Of a stretch of 40,056 nucleotides of DNA, positions 35,831 to 40,056 are shown in pieces; positions within the stretch are counted from its first letter, which is position 1, and every line of letters starts with the position of its first letter. The stretch is from CAZODA01 sp964578485 (GTDB lineage: Bacteria; Bacteroidota; Bacteroidia; Bacteroidales; Marinilabiliaceae), in NCBI GenBank assembly GCA_964578485.1, contig CAZODA010000029.1, forward strand, positions 1 to 40,056, read 5' to 3'. The notes beneath the pieces were generated by a model, which ran no database searches, was not told the DNA's origin, and saw only the letters and a program-made list of their open reading frames with translations. The translations under genes were made by a program, and so were the position numbers.

Positions 35831-36738
35831 TTTTTAAAATATTTAATCAAATTTAATAGATAATCTATATGCTCAATAGTCATTGCCTGATGGCAAGGCA
35901 GATAAAAGGCTTCTTCTCCATAAAATACGCTACATTCAATACCTTGTTTTTGAAGAAACACCTTTAATTTATCCAAAGGCCAAGAGGGTGCCTTAAAGAT
36001 AAAAGCTCCCGGAATATCACCTTGACCGAGTTCAAAACGAGGCTGAAAACCAAAAATCATTAACTGTTCACGCATTAATTCGAAAATCTTTAATCGCTCC
36101 TTAATAATCCTATTTTTTTGTTTATAGAAATGATTAAAACATGCTTTGTAATATTGGAGGCTTTCATCAATTTTAACTTTAAAATCAATGTCATCTTTTG
36201 AGTATATCAAACCTCCACCCTGAACAGGAAACATTTTTGCCATACTATAAATGGCAAAATCTCCAAATGATCCTGCCATTTTTCCATTATATGATGAAAA
36301 CATTGAATACGCACAATCTTCAATAATAGGAAGATTATAAGCACTTAATTCTTCAATGTTTTTATACATAAAACCAAACTCATGATTTACAAGTATCACT
36401 GAAGTACGATCAGATTTTTTACGGCTCCAGTGGCAATACTTTTCAATAACACGAGTAACACAACTACTTATATAGCGATTACCACTTGTTGTAATAATCC
36501 ATATTTCATCATCCCTGGTTAAATTCATCGTTTCAAGTACTGTTCCTAATGCAGAACTTCCCGATGGTGCTACATACATTTTCCTTTCTTCAAGAAATAG
36601 ATAAGGTAAATTATCGGGGGTGAAAGATTTCCATATCTCCCGATTTTTGTATTGATCGCCGGGTAAAAATGGCGACATATACAAAAGCTCATTCCGAAAA
36701 GGATCCGGATTTATTATATATCCATTACTCCAATCCAC
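35827..36738 (-). CDS. Short, diverged DegT-like PLP enzyme
   Basis: 303 residues, about 70 fewer than a normal DegT aminotransferase. The cofactor Asp is kept in IIEDCAYSMFSSYNGKMAG (about 140-141), and the Schiff-base Lys at about 168 in IYSMAKMFPVQGGGLIYS. The first third is unusual: MSPFLPGDQYKNREIW, then APSGSSALGTVLETMNL, where the phosphate-binding Gly-Ser-Ser is recognisable. The frame starts at a GTG (36738) overlapping the FdtA-like gene by 14 bp. It could aminate a keto sugar with altered specificity or do another PLP reaction. The retained Lys argues for an active enzyme. Confidence 0.75.
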   Translation of the reverse strand: MDWSNGYIINPDPFRNELLYMSPFLPGDQYKNREIWKSFTPDNLPYLFLEERKMYVAPSGSSALGTVLETMNLTRDDEIWIITTSGNRYISSCVTRVIEKYCHWSRKKSDRTSVILVNHEFGFMYKNIEELSAYNLPIIEDCAYSMFSSYNGKMAGSFGDFAIYSMAKMFPVQGGGLIYSKDDIDFKVKIDESLQYYKACFNHFYKQKNRIIKERLKIFELMREQLMIFGFQPRFELGQGDIPGAFIFKAPSWPLDKLKVFLQKQGIECSVFYGEEAFYLPCHQAMTIEHIDYLLNLIKYFKK

Positions 36739-37174
36739 GATATTTCAAATAAGCATCATACGAACGTATATAATCAGCTTCGTCATACTGATGCGAGGTT
36801 AATACCAAACAAATGGAACCGGAAGAAAAATTTTGCTCACGTGCCCAAATTCCGGGAGGAATGTGCAAGCCCATAAAAGGCTGATTTAAAAAGAGTGTCT
36901 TACGATGAGTACCGTCATCAACCATTACTTCAAAACTTCCACTTGCAGCAATCAGAAATTGATGACAGATAATATGTGAATGGGCACCTCGTTTTTCTCC
37001 GGCGGGAATATCATAAAGATAAAAAACACGCTGAATATCAAAAGGCAAGTCAAATCCATTCTGGACCGGTGTTATACGTCCCGAAACAGCAGAAATTTGC
37101 CGTAACTGATAAATATGGCAATCAAAAACTGAGGGTAAATCAGTGTTTACCGTTAAGTTTGCAGTATAGCTCAT
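36725..37174 (-). CDS. FdtA/QdtA-like dTDP-sugar ketoisomerase (WxcM-like cupin), canonical copy
   Basis: It would isomerise dTDP-4-keto-6-deoxyglucose to the 3-keto form, ready for amination at C3. It has 149 residues, the normal single-cupin size. The active-site region reads YDIPAGEKRGAHSHIICHQF, with the His-Ser-His pair in the place of the catalytic HxH of FdtA/QdtA, then ASGSFEVMVDDG. The end, SHQYDEADYIRSYDAYLKY, is typical. It overlaps the gene before it by 35 bp, long for this operon; the conserved body begins at SVFDCHIYQL, so a later start is possible, but no ATG is in frame. The substrate-making genes rmlA and rmlB are not in the window. Confidence 0.86.
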   Translation of the reverse strand: MSYTANLTVNTDLPSVFDCHIYQLRQISAVSGRITPVQNGFDLPFDIQRVFYLYDIPAGEKRGAHSHIICHQFLIAASGSFEVMVDDGTHRKTLFLNQPFMGLHIPPGIWAREQNFSSGSICLVLTSHQYDEADYIRSYDAYLKYRGLE

Positions 37175-37541
37175 AATCTCTTATATAATCTGATTCTGAA
37201 AAAGGATGTGAACTTAAATGTAAGGACAAAGAATTGGTGCTAAAATTCTCCATATGTCGCCAAGATAAAGGAGGTAAATAAAGTCCTTTATAAGATCTGT
37301 TTAAATGGTAACGCACAATTTTACCATCATATTTTTTAATAACTACATCAAAACTTCCCGACAAAGCAACAATAACTTCATGACTTGAATGATAGGCATG
37401 TCCTCCCCTGGTTTCTCCTCCGGGAACATCATAAGTCCAAAAAACCCTTTTAATTTTAAAAGGGAAGTGATTCTCATTTTCCAGGAAGGTTAAATTCCCA
37501 CGCTTATCAAGAATTTTTGGTAGTTCTATTAATTGTTCCAT
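37140..37541 (-). CDS. FdtA/QdtA-like cupin, variant copy with altered HxH
   Basis: A 133-residue WxcM-like cupin, tandem paralogue of the gene after it. It begins MEQLIELPKILDKRGNLTFL and contains YDVPGGETRGGHAYHSSHEV, VALSGSFDVVIKK and YLPPLSWRHMENFSTN. It ends SHPFSESDYIRDYELY. The second His of the HxH pair is replaced by Tyr (His-Ala-Tyr-His), although a His follows one position later. It may favour the other C4 epimer or a different substrate, or it may have lost activity. The stop is followed within the same stretch by the next ATG, so the two are translated together. Confidence 0.86.
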   Translation of the reverse strand: MEQLIELPKILDKRGNLTFLENENHFPFKIKRVFWTYDVPGGETRGGHAYHSSHEVIVALSGSFDVVIKKYDGKIVRYHLNRSYKGLYLPPLSWRHMENFSTNSLSLHLSSHPFSESDYIRDYELYCKLNGKH

Positions 37542-37543
37542 TG

Positions 37544-39340
37544 TTAGAATTCTTGTAGTTCAACCATTTTTCTAAATCGGGCAGATTTGGCTTGAAGCTC
37601 ATTAAAAGTTCCTGAAGCAGCTATCCTACCTTTATCAAGCAGATAGATCACATCGGCATTACGAACCGTAGATAATCTATGTGCTATAATAACAATTGTA
37701 TATTTTCCTTTTAAAGCATTTATATTAGACTGAATAATTCCTTCATTTTCGGAATCAAGTGCCGAAGTAGCTTCATCCATCAACAAAAGGGAGCAATCCC
37801 TGAAGAGCTCACGTGCTATGGAGATTCTTTGTTTTTGACCTCCTGAAATCAATATTCCGTTATCACCCAATAAGCTGTCTTCCTGCTCGGGCATTAAATG
37901 AATGGTTTCGCTCAATGCTGTCTTATCAATTACATCCCAGAAACGTTTTAAATTGTCATCAGTTTTCTCAGAATTGAAAGTGACATTATTAAAAACAGTA
38001 TCGTTAAATACTACAGGTTCCTGAGTTATATACCCTACCATACGTCGGAAACTCCTAACTCTGGAAGGTATTAAAGGTACTCCATCAACCAGAAGCTCCC
38101 CATTATCCGGAAGTAATAAACCTGCCATCATATTAACTATTGTGGTTTTTCCGGAACCACTTTCCCCTACAAAAGCAACAGTCTGATTTTTATGAATAGT
38201 AAGTGAAATATCGTTAAGAACAGGCGAAAGATCCTTACTGTATGAAAAAGAAACATTGTCAAATTTAATCTCAGATTTCAGTTCTTCAACTTTTTCCAAA
38301 TGGCTGCTTTCAACTTTCTGATCAAACTCTTCGTATAGCTCGCGAACAGTTACAATACCACCGGAACTTACGAGAAAACTTTGCCAAGAGTTTTGAACCG
38401 ACATTAAACTCGTAAGAGAACGGTAAAAGAAAAGCAGACTCAATACTATGCTAAACATGGAAACATCAAATAAAACTACCTGGACAAAAATAATTGCCGC
38501 TACCATTGCTATGGAAATAGGCTCACGCAATGAAGCCGATATGGCATTGAGTTTACCCATACGCATAGTTAAATCTTCAGCCTCATTTATCAATTCAACC
38601 AGCATCTTCCGATATTTGGAAATTAAATCAGTTGCTTTTAGATATTTATAATTCCACACAGATTCCAAAACTTTCCCCTGCAAACCGTTACCAATATATG
38701 ACTGTTCCAAAGAAGAAGTCTCAACTTTCTTATTTATATACCTGTAAATAAAACTTGAAAGAATACCTGCTATTGTAATAAGAAGAGCAAATTTGAAGTT
38801 TGCCAAAAATGCAAGAGCCAAATAACCGACTAACATAATGGCTGCCTGTAAAGTACTTAGATATCCCAATAAAGCACCACCGGCTTTGCCAATTTCAGCA
38901 GTAATTACATTTTGAATACGTCCCAAATCTATATTTACAAAACCGGGATAAGATATATTGCATAAACCATTTACTAATTTAATGCGAAGCTCTTTCATAA
39001 ATTTCACCCTTATCTTAGTGAAATAATAACCGTTGATAAAACTGATCATTCCTTTAAAGGCAAACATGCTCAAAAGAAAAATTAAAATCACTCCTACGGT
39101 TAGCTCAATATTAAAATAATCGAAAGCTCGAATTAAATATTCTAAATTACCCATATCAGAGGCTGCAGCTCCACCAGATTCAGCAACCTGAAACAATGGT
39201 ATAAACAAAGCAAGACCAAGGCCATCAAGAAATGCTACTATCGCACTCATAAACAACAATAAGGGAATCCGCAAACCTAATTTCTCATAATAAAAAAGGA
39301 AGTAGCGGACCTGACTAATATTTTTTATATGTCGTAGCAT
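37544..39340 (-). CDS. ABC transporter, fused permease and ATPase (MsbA/PglK-like lipid-linked glycan flippase)
   Basis: A 598-residue half-transporter. Six hydrophobic segments occupy about residues 20-310. The nucleotide-binding domain has Walker A GESGSGKTT (about 392-400), the signature ISGGQKQR (about 498), Walker B LLLMDEATSALD (about 520) and the H-loop IIAHRLSTV (about 553). As first gene of the glycan operon it most likely flips the lipid-linked oligosaccharide across the inner membrane, as PglK does; no Wzx-type flippase is visible in the window. MsbA-like lipid A transport is the main alternative. The next gene starts 2 bp after its stop. Confidence 0.9.
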   Translation of the reverse strand: MLRHIKNISQVRYFLFYYEKLGLRIPLLLFMSAIVAFLDGLGLALFIPLFQVAESGGAAASDMGNLEYLIRAFDYFNIELTVGVILIFLLSMFAFKGMISFINGYYFTKIRVKFMKELRIKLVNGLCNISYPGFVNIDLGRIQNVITAEIGKAGGALLGYLSTLQAAIMLVGYLALAFLANFKFALLITIAGILSSFIYRYINKKVETSSLEQSYIGNGLQGKVLESVWNYKYLKATDLISKYRKMLVELINEAEDLTMRMGKLNAISASLREPISIAMVAAIIFVQVVLFDVSMFSIVLSLLFFYRSLTSLMSVQNSWQSFLVSSGGIVTVRELYEEFDQKVESSHLEKVEELKSEIKFDNVSFSYSKDLSPVLNDISLTIHKNQTVAFVGESGSGKTTIVNMMAGLLLPDNGELLVDGVPLIPSRVRSFRRMVGYITQEPVVFNDTVFNNVTFNSEKTDDNLKRFWDVIDKTALSETIHLMPEQEDSLLGDNGILISGGQKQRISIARELFRDCSLLLMDEATSALDSENEGIIQSNINALKGKYTIVIIAHRLSTVRNADVIYLLDKGRIAASGTFNELQAKSARFRKMVELQEF

Positions 39341-39590
39341 TAAAAGTTAAATTTAAAAATAATTAATTCTATTGCTTCGCTTCCTGAGTCACATAATTTA
39401 ATTATTATGACCAGTCTTAATTATACTTTCTGTACTAAATTAACAATCCTAAGGGAAACTTCATTTAAATTGTGATTAAACCTGACAAATTAATGCCGAA
39501 AGCCTTTATTTTACAGATGAATGAAAAATCAAAAATGAAAAATGTTGACTACTACGTCATATAATATGGTTTCGAGTTATTAATTAGAAT

Positions 39591-39656
39591 ATTAGTTAAT
39601 TAGCAGATTAGTGGATTAGTAGATTAGTTAATTAAGAAATTGAAAATGTTTAGGAC
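39591..39656 (-). repeat. Right arm of a long-range inverted repeat
   Basis: It contains ATTGAAAATGTTTAGGAC (39639-39656), the exact reverse complement of 11501-11518, next to ATTAGTTAATTAGCAGATTA-type words that mirror 11519-11546. Confidence 0.65.
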
Positions 39657-39694
39657 AACGTAGATGAGGGGTGTTGTTATTAGTTTTTAATGTA

Positions 39695-39715
39695 CTCAAA
39701 GCATCCTGCTTTGAG
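39695..39715 (-). repeat. 21-nt palindrome CTCAAAGCA-TCC-TGCTTTGAG, copy 3 (inverted)
   Basis: The reverse complement of the copies at 10475 and 11160. The neighbouring AATGTA is inverted with it, so the orientation is real despite the palindrome. Confidence 0.8.
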
Positions 39716-39789
39716 AGAAGGTGTGATTCCAAAGTTCCAGCAAGCTTAGCTACCATGTCTTCGTGAAAATTCGTGTCTTAGTGGATTAA

Positions 39790-39834
39790 ACCCCTCCGGT
39801 CTTCGACCACCTCCCCTTTGCAGGGGAGGAGTTA
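39790..39834 (+). repeat. 45-nt double-hairpin element, copy 2
   Basis: It differs from 11274-11318 at three bases. Two of them are opposite each other in the first stem (GGTC-TTC-GACC instead of GGCC-TCC-GGCC), and the third is in the loop. The second hairpin, CCTCCCC-TTTGCA-GGGGAGG, is unchanged. Confidence 0.85.
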
Positions 39835-39875
39835 TTTCCATAATTAAAGAAACGCCCTTTTATTTGCACTCACCA

Positions 39876-39902
39876 ACTGCTCCCCTTTTGAAGGGGAGCT
39901 GT
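39876..39902. repeat. GCTCCCCTT-TTG-AAGGGGAGC hairpin
   Basis: A perfect 9-bp stem with a 3-base loop, related to the CTGCTCC/GGAGCAG hairpin at 10395-10421. Confidence 0.65.
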
Positions 39903-39904
39903 CC

Positions 39905-40000
39905 GAAGGTTGAGCGAAGCGAAATCCCGTGACCGCGTAAGCGGGAAACGGGAGAGCGAAGCGAAATCCCGACTATAGCCGGTAGGCGTGAGACGGGAAA
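39905..40000. repeat. GAGCGAAGCGAAATCCCG repeat block
   Basis: GAGCGAAGCGAAATCCCG occurs twice, with GACCGCGTAAGCGGGAAACG between. These words are the reverse complement of those at 11397-11475, in a different order. Confidence 0.7.
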
Positions 40001-40056
40001 GGATACCGTCCATAATAGTGTGTCTGTAAAAAATGCATGTTTCAAATATTCTATAA

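Larger units (their letters stand above)
39341..40056. other. Gene-free repeat-rich region upstream of the glycan operon
   Basis: No convincing gene. The first 200 bases upstream of the ABC transporter start are AT-rich, and the operon promoter should lie here. A search for TTTG and TAnnTTTG on the minus strand gave no good pair; the nearest, TTAATTTG at 39486-39493, lacks a partner. From 39591 on, the sequence carries the same repeats as 9741-11642. Confidence 0.8.

Noticed and set aside
39341..39560. Promoter of the glycan operon
   Set aside because: One near match (TTAATTTG on the minus strand) without a partner element; a promoter must exist but I cannot place it.
39860..40045. Minus-strand open frame of 61 codons at the right end
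   Set aside because: It consists of the CGGGATTTCGCTTCGC repeat block and is better explained as repeat DNA.
1..40056. tRNA, rRNA or insertion-sequence transposase genes
   Set aside because: No cloverleaf-like or rRNA-like segment and no transposase-like protein was seen; the repeats are non-coding.

Overview
The window is AT-rich DNA from a Bacteroidota bacterium, probably of the Bacteroidales/Marinilabiliales type and probably from an uncultured or environmental genome. This rests on three proteins with type IX secretion (T9SS) C-terminal sorting domains, arrays of DUF5018-like Ig-fold repeats, a small 'YIKP' Bacteroidota-style peptide, and surface-glycan genes of the FdtA/QdtA, DegT and CapK kinds. 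Two runs of exactly 100 N (18549-18648 and 25275-25374) show that this is a scaffold.

Left part (1-15872, all + strand): three paralogous M1-family metallopeptidase genes, each with a peptidase domain, Ig-like repeats and a T9SS sorting domain. The first is cut by the window edge and has 3 repeats. The second is a giant with 22 near-identical 89-residue repeats. The third has 2 repeats plus an extra beta-rich region. A 67-residue peptide gene follows the third. Hairpin terminators lie after the first gene (1799-1821), after the second (9821-9857) and, bidirectionally, at 15877-15908. The 1.9 kb between the second and third genes is gene-free and packed with short palindromic and tandem repeats.

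Right part (15930-39340, all - strand): one tightly packed 23 kb surface-glycan operon with many start/stop overlaps. In transcription order it encodes: an ABC-type lipid-linked-glycan flippase; two FdtA/QdtA-type sugar ketoisomerases; a short DegT-like enzyme; two hexapeptide acyltransferases; a FemAB/GNAT-like protein; a DegT aminotransferase; three GT-A glycosyltransferases; NeuB, NeuC and NeuA (CMP-sialic acid synthesis); an unrecognised GT-B-like protein; a GT4 interrupted by the second gap; an O-antigen polymerase/ligase-like membrane protein; three GT4 enzymes; a CapK-like adenylate-forming enzyme; a GT2 split by the first gap; a PglC/WcaJ-type phosphoglycosyl transferase; and a final DegT aminotransferase. 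Together they would make activated 3-acylamino-dideoxyhexoses and a sialic acid, start a chain on undecaprenyl phosphate, extend it, flip it and polymerise or ligate it. The dTDP-glucose synthesis genes rmlA and rmlB and outer-membrane export genes are not in the window.

The last 0.7 kb (39341-40056) is again gene-free. It carries the same repeat families as 9741-11642, partly in inverted orientation, so the operon and the third peptidase gene lie between two repeat-rich islands. The observations most worth following are: (1) a four-unit higher-order duplication inside the 22-repeat array; (2) dispersed hairpin elements whose copies differ by compensatory changes; (3) an unrecognised GT next to neuA that could be the sialyltransferase; (4) a tandem FdtA pair in which one member lacks the second His of the HxH motif; and (5) an assembly gap whose flanks repeat the same 55 bases, so that removing 155 bp restores an intact gene.
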